Assembly (NCBI GenBank): GCA_964034945.1
Contig: OZ035964.1
Coordinates: 3,739,533 to 3,803,532 of the forward strand
Direction of reading: 5' to 3'
DNA from: Chrysopilus asiliformis
Lineage: Eukaryota; Arthropoda; Insecta; Diptera; Rhagionidae
DNA length: 64,000 bases
A program made the translations under genes and the position numbers. Below are positions 10,986-22,139 of the stretch, piece by piece (within the stretch, counting starts at the first letter, position 1; each line of letters begins with the position of its first letter). Below the pieces are notes generated by a model. The model did not search any database and was not told the DNA's origin. It saw only the letters and a list, made by a program, of their open reading frames with translations.

Positions 10986-12160
10986 TGTTCTGTACAAAAA
11001 GGCACCGGAAGAAAATCATTTCTTCAATCCCCCCCTTCCCATGGCTCGTCTTCTGCTTCATTTGCTCATGTCCCACCTAATGCAGCAAGGATTCGTTTCA
11101 AAGTGAAAGAGGGGAGCCTAATTCGGTGTCACTTTTGTGAAAATTTAATTTTTCAAGGGACACCTCCGCCCCCTGCTCTGCCTAAAACATTAGTGGTATC
11201 GGAAAACGGATAACGGATTCTTAATTGGGAGCCATAAAAACCCCCCTGTGCCAAGTTTAAGCGAAATCGGAGACGTGTCAAAAATTTGAAAAAATCGCAA
11301 AGGGGACCCCTTCACTTTTTTTAAGGACGAAAAATTGAAGTCCTCCGATCGGGCTGAAATTCACAACTTAGAGGTTATCGGGGACGGAGAATCGACATCC
11401 GGTGTCCTGTTTGAGGGGAGCGATACGGTTTGGGTGGTACAAGGACGAGGTCCTTGAAAAATCCTTTTTTCCCCAAAAAGGACACCGGATATCGATTCCT
11501 CGTCCCCGAAAACTATAAGATTCCAAATTTTATAAAAATCCTTTCAACCGTTTCCGAGATAAAAGGATTCAATTTTTAAGGATTTAACATTTGGAAAACC
11601 GTTTGTCTCTCTCGTAATTTTTGGCCTATCGACTCACGGTTAACGGTTTTTGATAGATTAAAGGATCCTAAAGAATGTGTGATTTTTTGTTTTCCTGAAA
11701 CTGTAGAACTTTTTTTTTCAAAAACAATTTTTCTCGAGACTTGAAATTTTCTTGAGATTTTTTTTTAAAAAATTCAAAAATTTTACAAGATAAAATTAAA
11801 AAAAAAAAATACTGCAAAATGTTGAGAAATGGTCACAAAATACAAAATCCCAAATAATTCTGTCATTTCTACGAGAATAAATACATGAAATAATTTGTTC
11901 AATTCTATCAATGGAAAAATATTTTTCCGAGATCTTTTCAATCCGGTAAATATTCCATTGATTGTTATATGGAATCGGTAAAAAAAAAGTACACCGGAAG
12001 TAAATCATCCCCCACCCCTTCGATATTATTGTTGTGATTTTACATAACCGTTCTATACATCAAAATCTAATCGGGCCACTCGTTTCCCCCTCGCCCGCAC
12101 CAATGGATGTTTTTTTTAATAAAAATTTGGTCTGTCCTCATATAGAGTATTTGACTTGTA
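10986..12160 (-). repeat. AB dispersed repeat, inverted copy next to the satellite
   Basis: Reverse complement of the B module seen at 39100-40110 and 49560-50560. It contains the paired GGACACCGGATATCGATTC arms (11391-11513) and the AAAACCGTTTGTCTCTCTCG and GATTTACTTCCGGTG words. It extends to 12160, where it matches 18855-18985 inverted. At 11919-11965 it contains a fragment of the 72-bp satellite unit, and its other end touches the satellite at 10985. No protein frame is recognisable. Confidence 0.75.
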
Positions 12161-12480
12161 GTTTTTCTTATGTTTTTTTGCTTGCTTACCGATACTCAAA
12201 GGTCGTCGGATATAATTGCATGTGATTTTTTCATAATCTTACGAAAAGTCGATCATAATATTATGTATAATAAAAAAGTGCATCAAAATAGACCTAATCA
12301 AATCTATTGAATATTGTCGGAATTAAAGGGCGGCTTTTCAAATTTAATTCAAGGTAATAAGTTTTTTTTTACCTAAATTATGAAAATCTAAAAATCGCTA
12401 CACTAATTAGCCACAAACGTTGTTAAGAGATAAAATTGCTTTTATCTTATGTTGTAAAATTCCAAGAAACCCAATTACAA

Positions 12481-12575
12481 TAGTCGTTTAACGTGTTGTT
12501 GCTAGTGCTTTTCTACCAACAAAAACACGTAAAACGACTTTTGTCGAAACCGACACGACTATCAGAATCTGGGTG
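12481..12575. mobile_element. H1 hairpin element, truncated copy
   Basis: The right arm and loop are kept (TACCAACAAAAACACGTAAA, CGACACGACTATCAGAATCT), but the left arm starts only at TAGTCGTTTAACGTGTTG. Same family as 34911-35040. Confidence 0.7.
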
Positions 12576-12581
12576 GTATTC

Positions 12582-12720
12582 TGACATAGAGCATACCTAG
12601 AAGCATCACTTAGAACGAGGCTCTGGTTCCTCTTTCACAAATACGATTTGAAAGTGGTTTTCATATGTATTATCTTGTCAACAATTGTCAAGAGAAAAAA
12701 AACTCCAAATATTCTCAAAA
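12582..12720 (+). repeat. dispersed repeat shared with 24215-24350 (inverted)
   Basis: Words CATAGAGCATACCTAGAAGC, ATCACTTAGAACGAGGCTCT and GGTTCCTCTTTCACA recur in reverse complement at about 24290-24350, and a shorter piece sits at 23385-23420. Family unknown. Confidence 0.6.
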
Positions 12721-13035
12721 GTGAGCCTTTTGGAGATATAACTCCGGAAATTATTGAGCTAGAGACTTGTAACTTTTCACAAATTTGTTTCTGCTCAAGT
12801 GATGCTTCTAGTTATATCCTATGCTGCTAATCTAAAATTTATTTTCATATTTGGGTACTTGTAATAAATTTTTCGTCTCTTATTAGGCTCATGGCTTTCT
12901 ATTAAAATTTGTAAGTGGTTATTCTACCCGTATGTAAATATTTTAAAAAAAAATCAAAAAGGATTAATTGATTAATTATTTGTTGGGTATACTTTTAGGG
13001 GTTTTCAGTAATTCAAATTCAGCAGCTAGCTTTAA

Positions 13036-13270
13036 CACGTTGACTGCCGCACCAATTTTGTAATATTTAAAGGCCAATACATGTAGACCTGTAGAATGTA
13101 TGTATGTGTGAATGTATGTATGTGTGAATGTATGTAATGTATGTATGAATGTGTGTATGTATGTTTGTAGAATGTATCCGTGGTTGTTGAAAATAATGGC
13201 CTTGGCCCCTCATGAAACTTGTGCCATTTTTCACTGGCTATCAAAAATGATAGCCATGGCAGTCAATGTG
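13036..13270. mobile_element. TTAA-flanked miniature element (copy 2)
   Basis: Second copy of the element at 4985-5155. The left flank is TTAA (13032-13035) with end CACGTTGACTGCC. The right end is GGCAGTCAATGTG followed by a decayed TTCA. The same GGCTATCAAAAATGATAGCC hairpin is present. An internal TGTATG/TGAATG minisatellite (about 13098-13160) makes this copy longer. Confidence 0.75.
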
Positions 13271-13321
13271 TTCAAAAATATTAATAATAGAATAGAATTT
13301 GTATTGGTGCAATCTATTATA

Positions 13322-13515
13322 CAGGGTTATCCATTTCGTGTTTCGGAAAGTACAGCCCCATCATTTGACAGCTGTCAAACATTTAATATAGATATGTCAC
13401 CCAATGTGACATTTGTTTAGTTTAATGTTTGTCATTTTACATTATGGATCGTTTAACCACTGAGGTGTGTTTTATTTGACATTACTTTCGGAAACCTACA
13501 AATCGGATAACCCAG
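13322..13515. mobile_element. TA-flanked miniature inverted-repeat element
   Basis: 194 bp between TA dinucleotides. The left end is CAGGGTTATCC with TTTCGGAAAGTA inside it. The right end mirrors both (TTACTTTCGGAAA, GGATAACCCAG). The TA flanks and short inverted ends suggest a Tc1/mariner-type non-autonomous element (inference). Confidence 0.65.
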
Positions 13516-13752
13516 TACAAATACGATGTTTCAAGGTTGAACAGATTTATTTAAAAAAAAAAAACAACAAAGCTAAAAATCAAAACAATTTTTTTTTAAA
13601 TAAATTATGTGTTACGATGACAATTAGTTATCTTTACTATGATAGCGTTTTTATAAGGCGGATATATCAAGGCCGGGAATAAATCTGTTATAAAAGATAA
13701 TTAAATGGAGGTTTCTTCGCCTTTGATGTTTTAACAAGAGGTGTTCATTTAC

Positions 13753-13818
13753 ATAGTAAATCTCTTTTGCCTTTTTACTAGAATTATCATCACTATCATC
13801 ACATTCAATTTCATCAGA
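13753..13818 (-). CDS. candidate unc-13 cassette exon (acidic, 22 codons)
   Basis: The minus strand has a good acceptor (TTTTTTCTTACAG) followed by an open frame starting SDEIECDDSDDNSSKK. A possible donor follows, TAT|GTAAAT. The span is exactly 66 nt with phase 0 at both ends, so it could be inserted between the exon ending SNFG (15464) and the one starting KEKF (7288) without breaking frame. It would add a Ser/Asp-rich, casein-kinase-2-like loop to MUN. I do not know such an insertion in other Unc-13 proteins. The frame stays open about 35 more codons past the donor. It could instead be a relic of a transposon protein or a chance match. Confidence 0.35.
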
Positions 13819-14420
13819 CTGTAAGAAAAAATTAAAAATCTTTTTTTCATGCTAATCTAAAAAATTAAAAAAAACTTGAACAAAATAAAATATAGATGTA
13901 TGAAATAAACAAATATTAGGTGCGAATTGTGGTTTTACGGTCTCCACTGTTTGATAACAGAAATTCCAAACAAATCAGATTTTCGACTACAACTTAATTC
14001 GAATTGAAATTTTATCATATATAGATTTATTTATTGTTTTTCCTAGATGAATTTAAAATTTAAAATTGAGACAGTAGTTAAAACCAGTAGCTGCCGGTAT
14101 TGGTACGTTATTTATTAACCAGTTGAGGCTAGGAACTAGGGAAAAGCTAGTAAAATATAACTTCTTTTTGAGCTAGCGTCAAACTAGTCGCCAGCTGCTG
14201 TCTACCAGCGACTAGTCTAATGTCAACCGGACATTAGAACACAATAGGTGCATTCAGTGACCTGAGCCGCTCTGAAGCAGATCAATAGTTGTCAAAAACA
14301 GAACAAACAACCGCTCATCTGATGTGCACTATTGTTTTCTGAACGCTTTCGTTTTCTTCGTTTATCTGAGCGCATAAAACTATCAAAATATTTGTAAATA
14401 GTTATAATTGAAGTGTCAAA

Positions 14421-14528
14421 CACCCCGATTCTGACAGTCGTGACGTTTTCGGCAAGAGTCGTTTTACGTGTTGTTGTTAGTGCTTTTATACTGTTCTCGG
14501 AAACGACACGATTATCAGGATCGGGGTG
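14421..14528. mobile_element. H1 hairpin element, copy 3
   Basis: Starts CACCCCGATTCTGACAGTCG and ends ACACGATTATCAGGATCGGG followed by GTG. The arms pair, but the loop-proximal right arm is deleted relative to 34911-35040. Confidence 0.75.
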
Positions 14529-14618
14529 ATAATATCTTCATTTGACATCTGGACAGAACTGCTCAACTACCGAGCGAAGTTATTTTACGCTCAGAAAATA
14601 TGTGAGCGACTTATTTAT

Positions 14619-15182
14619 GGTTCAACCACAGTGAAGGCGGCAAGCGGCAGCGGCGGGCGGCATTTTTTTTTTGCACTAACGTAGCGCAACGGGAGCTGCT
14701 ACAATACAGCGGCAACGGCAGCGCACTTTTTCCGTCGCCGCCGAGTTTGAATCCAAGTCAAACTTGCCGCCGCCGCCCAAAATTTTTTATGAAAACCACC
14801 ACATTCGGCGCCACATTCTATGCCGATTTTTCTTCGTTGTTTTGTGACAACCAACACATTCGGCGCCACATTCTATGGAGATTTTTGACGTTTTGATTTC
14901 ACAAGATACCGACAACGGAGGAGAAATTAATCGAGTTCGTAAAAGGAAATCCAGTTCTCTACGATTTGGCATATCCTCAATATAAGGATATAAAATCAAG
15001 GAAAATAAATGGAGCGAAGTAGCGGACGAATTAAATAAGTTTTGATGTTTCAATTTTGACAGAGGCATGCCGCTATCATGGTGCCGCTGCCGCTATCATT
15101 GTAGCTGACTCGGCGGTATGTGTGGCGGCGCCACGCCGCCCGCCGTCGCCGCTGCCGCTTGCCGCCTTCATTGTGGTTGACC
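14619..15182. mobile_element. GC-rich inverted-repeat element, 564 bp
   Basis: Left end GGTTCAACCACAGTGAAGGC then GGCAAGCGGCAGCGGCGGGC. The right end is the reverse complement with small changes (GCCGCTGCCGCTTGCCGCCT, TCATTGTGGTTGACC), giving arms of about 45 nt. The ends are strongly GC-rich in an AT-rich intron. A CATTCGGCGCCACATTCTAT word is repeated inside (about 14802 and 14857). No transposase. Confidence 0.75.
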
Positions 15183-15383
15183 TACTAGTTGAGCCGCTTC
15201 GCAGCGATTGCGTTTAAAACTGTGAAAATTTCGTTATTGACGATTGTCACCGTTAATTCGGCTACGGTATGTATAAAATTCATGTGAGAAAAGATCCTTT
15301 TTGAGGTTACATTTTTTATCTCTTTTAATTGGCTATCATTTTGTGACCCGATGACAATGTATTTTAGTTACTGGTTTCATCTA

Positions 15384-15403
15384 CTCTCTCTCTCTCTCTC
15401 TCT
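15384..15403. repeat. (CT)n microsatellite
   Basis: Ten CT units about 60 bp inside the intron from the donor of the exon at 15464. On the minus-strand RNA this is a GA run. Confidence 0.9.
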
Positions 15404-15463
15404 TCCAACTATACATGAAATCTTAGGAATTATAAAATATGTTTTATTATTTATAATACTTAC

Positions 15464-15736
15464 ACCAAAATTACTAGCTGCAAATCGGTCACTCGCGGAA
15501 ACAGCACTAGATGCTGTTGTATGAGCATAATATGCGTTTATATTTGCCAATAATGTACTCATAACGGCTGGTACACCTGGACAGAGGTATTTTGTTGATA
15601 GACAATGAAAATGCGTCATTGCCTGATAAATATTTTCAATGCCGTAACGCATCGCGAATTCGTAGACAATCTCCTCCGGTATCTCATCGAAATAGATTTT
15701 CCATGCATCGTCACCCTTTTGCTCTGGCAATTTAAC
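15464..15736 (-). CDS. unc-13: unc-13 exon, N-terminal MUN domain
   Basis: This exon is 273 nt (91 codons), phase 0 at both ends, with acceptor AATAG|GTT and donor GGT|GTAAGT. It begins [20 protein letters not shown] and continues through [18 protein letters not shown] and [20 protein letters not shown]. It ends [12 protein letters not shown]. This is the conserved first part of MUN, the helical rod that binds syntaxin-1 and Munc18. A Tyr in [13 protein letters not shown] replaces the Asp I remember in other species. The next certain exon is 8.2 kb away, and a possible cassette exon lies between. Confidence 0.97.
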
Positions 15737-16398
15737 CTATTTTAATTCAAGATTAATCCTTTCTTTAATATTTTTTCACATTTTTTTTTTCTCAAACTGT
15801 TAGTAATTTACTATTTTTTTTATTTCAAAATATTTGTGTTTTAAAATGCCATCTCGATAATATTGCAGACGCGATGAATTCAAAGATTGGTAAATACACT
15901 AGAACAGGAATGTCCAACCTGCGACGCACAGTGTCGATTTTCGCTGCAAAAGTGGTCAAAATTATGAAGCTCGAGTTCTGGCGGAGATAAATTCTTCAAA
16001 TTTGAAGGAAACAGAATAAATATTAAGGTATGTACTTAAATAATAAATTTTTTTATCTAGTTATTTTAGACATTTTTCTAACAGGAAAACAAAAAATATA
16101 AAATTTGAGGTTACAATGTGACCCTGATCGCAAAGTGGCGGTTGTCAATCCGTTTATATGACGGTGGCCTTGTGACTGGTCGCAAAAACAAAACGTTGAG
16201 AATTGGGTACTTTGTAATTGGTCATAAAAAACAAAACGGTTACAAATTGTTTACTTTGTGACCAGCCGGAAATTTGGGTTGTTTTCGTTGTGTCCATTGT
16301 ACAAAAATTTTTATTCGTATAAGAAAATACTTCGTATAAGAAAATAAATAATCGAGATGACATTTACAATAGTTGCAGGTTATTTACAGCCCAATTAA

Positions 16399-16570
16399 CA
16401 GCAAAACCCGCTTAATAGCAATTTCCGATAACTGACCATGCGATACCTGCTATTTTTTAACAGGATAATAGAGTCGATTCTTTTAGAACAAGTCTGTAAA
16501 TATGTAGACTGACACCCAATTTCCAAACAGTTTTTTTATATTCGGATTTGCTATTAACTGAGAATTACTG
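16399..16570. mobile_element. possible pogo/Tigger-like miniature element
   Basis: 172 bp. The left end CAGCAAAACCCGCTTAATAG and the right end GCTATTAACTGAGAATTACTG are imperfect inverted repeats of CAGT type. The right flank is TA and the left is decayed. It lies in the intron between exons at 16599 and 15736. That intron also carries a stretch at about 15905-16155 starting CAGGAATGTCCAACCTGCGA, which resembles a hAT terminus. Confidence 0.5.
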
Positions 16571-16598
16571 TATTTTTTATATGCATAATTCACATTAC

Positions 16599-16923
16599 CA
16601 TTCCTGTATTTTCTTCGCATAGATAGTGGAATAAATTCTCATGTAGGCACGTGTACTGGACATGATAGGGCGCCACCTTCTCTTCACCCTTGATCTCAAC
16701 GGATATGTGCAGTCGTATCGCACCTGACACTGCCGATTTGTCCGTACGCTTCTCCAAATTGTACCACACGTCCATTTCACCAGATAACGTACGCACCTCA
16801 ATTATTGTCTGGCCCAAGAAATCATCGGATTCTCGAGTGAGTTTCTGTCTTAATTTCGATTTAAGATCGTTATCCTCGTCCCATACACGAACCTTTATCC
16901 GATCGGATGAATTGTGGCATTCA
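16599..16923 (-). CDS. unc-13: unc-13 exon, second half of C2B and entry to MUN
   Basis: This exon is 325 nt: one base completing Phe, 108 codons, ending phase 0 at ATG|GTAATG. It contains [14 protein letters not shown], which supplies the second Ca2+ loop with the two aspartates of WDED (D757 and D759 by my count of rat Munc13-1). [20 protein letters not shown] and [19 protein letters not shown] follow, and it ends [12 protein letters not shown]. All expected C2B acidic residues are intact, so Ca2+ binding should be kept. The intron before it is only 943 bp and is largely one hAT-like element. Confidence 0.97.
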
Positions 16924-17108
16924 CTAGTGTGTAGAAAAACATTTAAAAGAAATATTATATAAATTTCTTATTAAATTTTGCAAGAAATTGAATTTTACAA
17001 CAAAAAAAAACAAAGAAAAAAAAAGTCCCGTGTAAGTTGGCACTAAGAGTGTACACCAAAGCTCGCTCAGCTTTAAATACTCTGATATCGATTTGAAAGC
17101 TTTTTTTT

Positions 17109-17665
17109 CAGAGATGCAAACCAAAAGCTTTGTAAGTGTGGTTGGGTTCTGGTTTAACAGTAAATTGAATTTCTGGTTTCTAAAATTTCGAAATTTTGCG
17201 CTTTTGATTAGAAAATGTCAACATAGTTGGAATCTTATTCAAGGTTTTGTTTTACTGAATTTCTAACGGTTTAGTGGTTTTTTTTAACAAGACTTGTAGA
17301 GGCCTTGTGGAATGCTTTTTGATACTAGATTAACATAAAATGAAGTGCTGGAGTCTAAATTTGTTCGAAAAGAGAAAAAATAAGAATTTTTTGATGTTAA
17401 AAATTCAAATTTGAACCGAGCGGAACCACTAAAAAAATTGTGGTATTTGGTTTGGTTATAGTATTTGTGATAAAAACGTTTTGGTTCGTGTCGGCCATGT
17501 TTTTTAAAACAGATTTGGTTTTAATCTTTTTTAAGAGTAGTTCAGTTTATGGTTCGATTCGGCCATTGTGTTTTCAGAATGGTTCTGTTTAGTTTTGGTT
17601 CACTCAAATTTCAATGGTTCAGTGGTTTTTGGTTTTGTTAAAAAAAAACCCGGTTTGCATCTCTG
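17109..17665. mobile_element. hAT-like non-autonomous element, 557 bp
   Basis: Left end CAGAGATGCAAACC and right end GGTTTGCATCTCTG are perfect 14-nt inverted repeats of the CAGAG type common in hAT elements. The 8 bp outside each end are similar (6 of 8) and could be a decayed target duplication. The interior is GGTTT/TTTGG-rich with no frame. It fills about 59% of the intron that splits C2B. Confidence 0.7.
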
Positions 17666-17866
17666 CCTTTTATAGCTTCGAAAACTTTCTCAAAGCCTTT
17701 AAAGCTCTATTATTGAGGAAATGGTCGCAAAGCGGTCGTTGTGACTTAAATTTCGTGACTTTGCGTCCGTGACGACCATTTAGCGACCTTTTTTTGCTAC
17801 TTGTATGCCCTCTCTCACCTGAGCTTATGATTTTCTTTTCGAATTTTATTAATAGAATAAACTTAC

Positions 17867-18008
17867 AAGTGAAATTTCTCATTCCACACGGGATTCAATT
17901 CTTGTGGCATGGTTCGCGTTCTCTTTTTCACTTTGCTGACTTGTACAGTGACGTAGGGATCACTGGTGCCGCTTTTATCCTTAGCGATCAGGCCTTGGGC
18001 GCAGATGA
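17867..18008 (-). CDS. unc-13: unc-13 exon, first half of C2B
   Basis: This exon is 142 nt: two bases (TC, completing Val), 46 codons, then two bases of Phe. The acceptor is TTTCAG and the donor CACTT|GTAAGT. It reads [20 protein letters not shown] and on to [12 protein letters not shown], the opening beta strands of C2B. The two acidic residues of the first Ca2+-binding loop (AKD and SDPYV; D705 and D711 by my count of rat Munc13-1) are present. C2B binds Ca2+ and phosphatidylinositol phosphates and raises release probability (known). Both alternative linker exons splice to it. Confidence 0.97.
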
Positions 18009-18854
18009 CTGAAATTCGCGTATTCAGGAGGGCATAATATTATGCAAAACCATCGACAACGAAGAGATTTTTTTTAATTGAAATAAAAGAAAATTTATTT
18101 TTGTTAATTTCATATATTAGTCAAGATTTTCAATTCGGTACTATAAAACATAAATTCCTTTTATATAAATATAAAAAAAAACAATAAATTTATGTAGAAA
18201 AGGATTTTTGTGGCAGAAAGTTGAGGAAGAAAAACGTGGTGCCTAAAGTGTGGCGTGTTATTTTTTTTCTAGAAAAAGAAATATTTGTTTTGAATTTAAA
18301 TTTTTTGGAAAATTTTCTTACTCAACTTGGAAATAGCAGTTAATTTTTTTTAACCGGGGAATCTCCTTATATACAAACGGGTATATAAAGTGAACTTAGC
18401 CTTTTTTGCACTGTTTTCTATTGAATAAATTTAAAAATCACATTAAAATAGTGTGAACTGAAATAAATAATTAAAAAAAAAAGATGAATGACCAACAAAG
18501 AATTGTTTCTATGAAATTTCACTTTTAAACTTATTCAACTTTTTTGTATAAAAACATATTTCGATTAGTTTTAATCGAGTTTTATTTTCATATATGTAAC
18601 ATTTAACAAGGGTGTTTTTTTGTGTGTATGAAAGTGGTAGTCGGGGATGGTGTTTTATTTTCCTTTTATGTTTTGATTCTTGTGTTTATCTCTAAACTAA
18701 TACCCCAGATATTTATGTGTGTGAATTTTGTGTTAAATAGTTTTCATATATATATTTACATAAATATATACATATGTACAACATTTTACTCTTCGGCCAT
18801 TTAGTACAAATTTTGGAAAAAAAAAACAAAAGAAAAACTTCAATTACAAGGGAC

Positions 18855-20345
18855 CAATATCGTCAAATACTCTATATTCCAATTTTCTATATCCCGAAAA
18901 ACTTCCGATTATGCGGAAAAGGGAGGAAGGGGTGATCCGATTGGATTTTGATGCATGGGCCGGCTATGTAAAATCATATTTTAAATACATTTGGAATTTT
19001 CAAAAAAATAATTCCGAATTAGGCTCTTCTTTTCCTTTTGAAATCGAATCGTAACAGGATTAGACGCAGAAGGAGCAGGAGACCAGCCAAGGGTAGGGGG
19101 CGGGAGGGGGGAAGGGTTAAAGAAATTATTTACTTCTGGTGCCTTTTTTTACCGATTCCATTTCACAATCAATGGAAAATCCACAGGATCGGACAAATGA
19201 TTTTACGTATTCATGCTGGTAGAAATGGCAAAATTAATTTGCAATTTTGTGACCATTTTCCAACATTTTGTAGTAAATTTTATTCTAAAATTTCGATTTT
19301 GTAAATTTTTGAAATGAAAGAAATCGTATTTCAAATTTTTCTTCGTTAAATTTCAATAAATTCGGAAATAACGTCGGCAACCCTAAAATTCGATAAGACA
19401 AAGAAAGGACGATGACAAGACATCAACGAAATTGATTCGTGTCGCTGTGCTCATACGGCGGAATTTGGTATATCCCACAGCAGTTGCGATCTCTATTGAT
19501 GAGGAAATTGCAAAATCGATGAAGGACCGGCCATTTTGATAGTTCTCATAGATCGGAAACGACGTGGAAATAAAATCTTAGTTTTTCGGTGTTCAAAATC
19601 GGGATTTGGGTTATAAAAAAAGTGGAAAAATAGATTACAGGAAATTTTCGATATAATTTACAAAAAATAAAGTCGAATGTTAACCTTTTTTATGTAAAAA
19701 TCGCGATAAAAGAAACGTAACCGAATTGTTACAAAAAGAAGAATTGTTACAAAAGAAGATATTTCAAGTGAAGTGATAAAAGATTTTTTTTGTGATAAAA
19801 AAAGACATCGTTGCGTAAATAAAGTGTGAGCCGCTAAAGAAATCGGTAATGCAGTTACCGTCAGACTCCATACGGTTATGAATTGCGGACAATTTTCATT
19901 TTCTTCAAAGTATTTAGCGGCTAAAAGACATTTCTTTACTAGGATTGTCGTTTTCTTGAACTTCTGATATTTTCAGTGAGTACAAAAAATAAAACATTTT
20001 AAAATTTTTGCACAAAAAAACATAAATGCTTTTGATTTTCAAAATTCCCCTTTCCGTTTTAAAATGATCCTCTTCTATAAAGTGAATTCTTAACTTCTGC
20101 AGAAGGAGCATGAGACGAGCCAAGGGTAGGGGGCGGGAGGGGGGGAAGGGTTAAAGAAATTATTTACTTCTGGTGCCTTTTTTTACCGATTCCATTTCAC
20201 AATCAATGGAAAATCCACAGGATCGGGCAAATGATTTTATATGCTGGTAGAAATGGCAAAATTAATTGGAATTTTGTATTTTGTGACCACTTCCTAACAT
20301 TTTGTAGTAATTTTTCTTTAAAATTTCATTCAGTAAATAGCGCAA
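18855..20345 (+). repeat. AB dispersed repeat copy with A module
   Basis: Contains GGTAGGGGGCGGGAGGGGG at about 19091 and again at about 20126, flanking an A module (19260-20095) with ACGTCGGCAACCCTAAAATT and an inverted pair AGCCGCTAAA (19829) / TTTAGCGGCT (19913). Closely matches 38180-39120 and 53400-54340. The short minus frame over 19914-20123 is repeated in the other copies and looks non-functional. Confidence 0.8.
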
Positions 20346-21339
20346 TGCCGGTTGTCAGTTTTTGTTCGATTTTTTAGTGCTAAATTGCAGCTCAGATTAT
20401 GTTGTACATACATATATAATAGTAAAAAAATGTGAAACATGCAATTTCTTACACTATTCTTTATTTTCTGGTACAGAAAGATTATTTAACTAAAAAGTCG
20501 AAAAAATAAGAGAAAGTGAAAATAAAATAAAATAATTCAATTGAAACGAATTGAAGATAAACGTTGAAAATAAGTTGATTATTAAAATTAGTTTGGGGCT
20601 CTGTTTTGGTAATTAGTAAATTATTAGAAAAGGAATTTTTAACAATTCAAATAGAAATTACTTTTAGCAAAACATAAAACGTTACATTTTTTTACTTGTT
20701 CTAGTCGGAAACATTAATTTAAAATTAAGCCATAGATTTTTTTTTTTTGAAAATGAAAATGAAATAAAAATTTGTAAATACACAAAAACAAAAGCAGCTT
20801 TTATAGTTTATGCGAAAGCGTTCACAATTGCCACAGCCTAATTATCATTACTCACTACAAAAAGCATTTAAAACCATTAAATCATTTACTAACTAACATT
20901 TAATACATTTATCTAACTTTAAAAAAATAATATATATTTATAAAAAATGTGTTTTTATAAATTTTCAATTGGTTTTGGTATGTTGACATCCAGAAGATTC
21001 AATTTTGAGTATGTTTTACCATAAATTTCAATAAAAAAAAGTTTTCTGTATCTAAAATTTTAACTTGACATGTTTACAAATCCTGAAACCAATTTTTTTG
21101 TGCCCCTTATTACAAAAAAAATAATGTTTTTTTTAGTTAAAACACAAAAAAAACATCACAGTATGTTCAAACTTTTTTTTTTAAGTTTATGCGCTCAAAT
21201 TATTAGAAAACTGATTCAAATAAACTCTGATTCAAATAAAGATAAAAAATTAACAGAAGAAAATATCGCTTGTGAACAGCACATGACTTTCTTATACCAA
21301 AAATTTACGCCCCTGCGCAATTTACACTAAAACCCGACG

Positions 21340-21620
21340 AATAAAACATAAGTTTACATAGAAATTACAATTTTTTATCAAATCTAAAATATCTCGATAA
21401 CGGTAAAAGATAGCAGGTAACGCTAAACGAGAAAATTGTGGAAAATATTATTCTATTTAATTACTTTTATACATTAAACCATCAAAAAACTGTTCATTTT
21501 CGCAAAAAAAAAAAACAAATTTTTTGAAATAACGATATATCTCGATAACGGTTCGAGATACAGAGTTCTGGTGCAAGATGAATGTATGGGAAATTTTAAA
21601 TACTATTGAAAACCGCGTAG
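21340..21620 (+). repeat. dispersed repeat, CTCGATAACGGT family
   Basis: AATATCTCGATAACGGTAAA and related words, preceded by a TTACGCCCCTGCGCAATTTA block (about 21305). Other members are at 25830-26240, 47040-47240 and 56570-56890. No coding capacity. Family not recognised. Confidence 0.6.
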
Positions 21621-22139
21621 TCTCAGAGCAAATCGCGCAAAAACGAAATGGGGATTTTTAAAAAGCCGCCATTTTGGTTAGTTCCGGCAAAAATTATGTA
21701 TTATAGAGATCATTTTTTTCCAACAACTCAAATTAGTGCAAAACCAAAGTTCAAAATAATCCCCCATCGTGACGTAAGAGCTGCCGACTAGTCGGCAGTA
21801 CACACGAGCAGCCACGAGCAGCCGTGGTGATCGCCTATACATGTCGCTGCTTACGTTCGCCCTTTGTTAAAACTAGGTTTTATACTCGTTGAATTCTTAT
21901 GTCGACCGCATGCATATCTGCTGCTTTGGGGGATTATTTTTCAAGTTTCGAGTTGTTAGAAAAAAACAGTCATTTTATAATTTGTTTATGGTTCCGGTTA
22001 ACGGATACTCACCAAAACTTGACAGGATCGTCCCATTCGAGAAACAAATATCACTGTAAAACTTGGAGGTACTAGTTCTAATACTTTTTAGTCTTGAAAC
22101 CGAAAATTTTCGGCTAAGACGCAGTTTTTTCCTGAGTTT

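Noticed and set aside
19914..20123. Repeated minus-strand frame (KISEVQENDNPSKEMSFSR) here, at 38878-39087 and 54099-54308
   Set aside because: Part of the AB repeat; short, no recognisable domain, and conserved only because the copies are recent.
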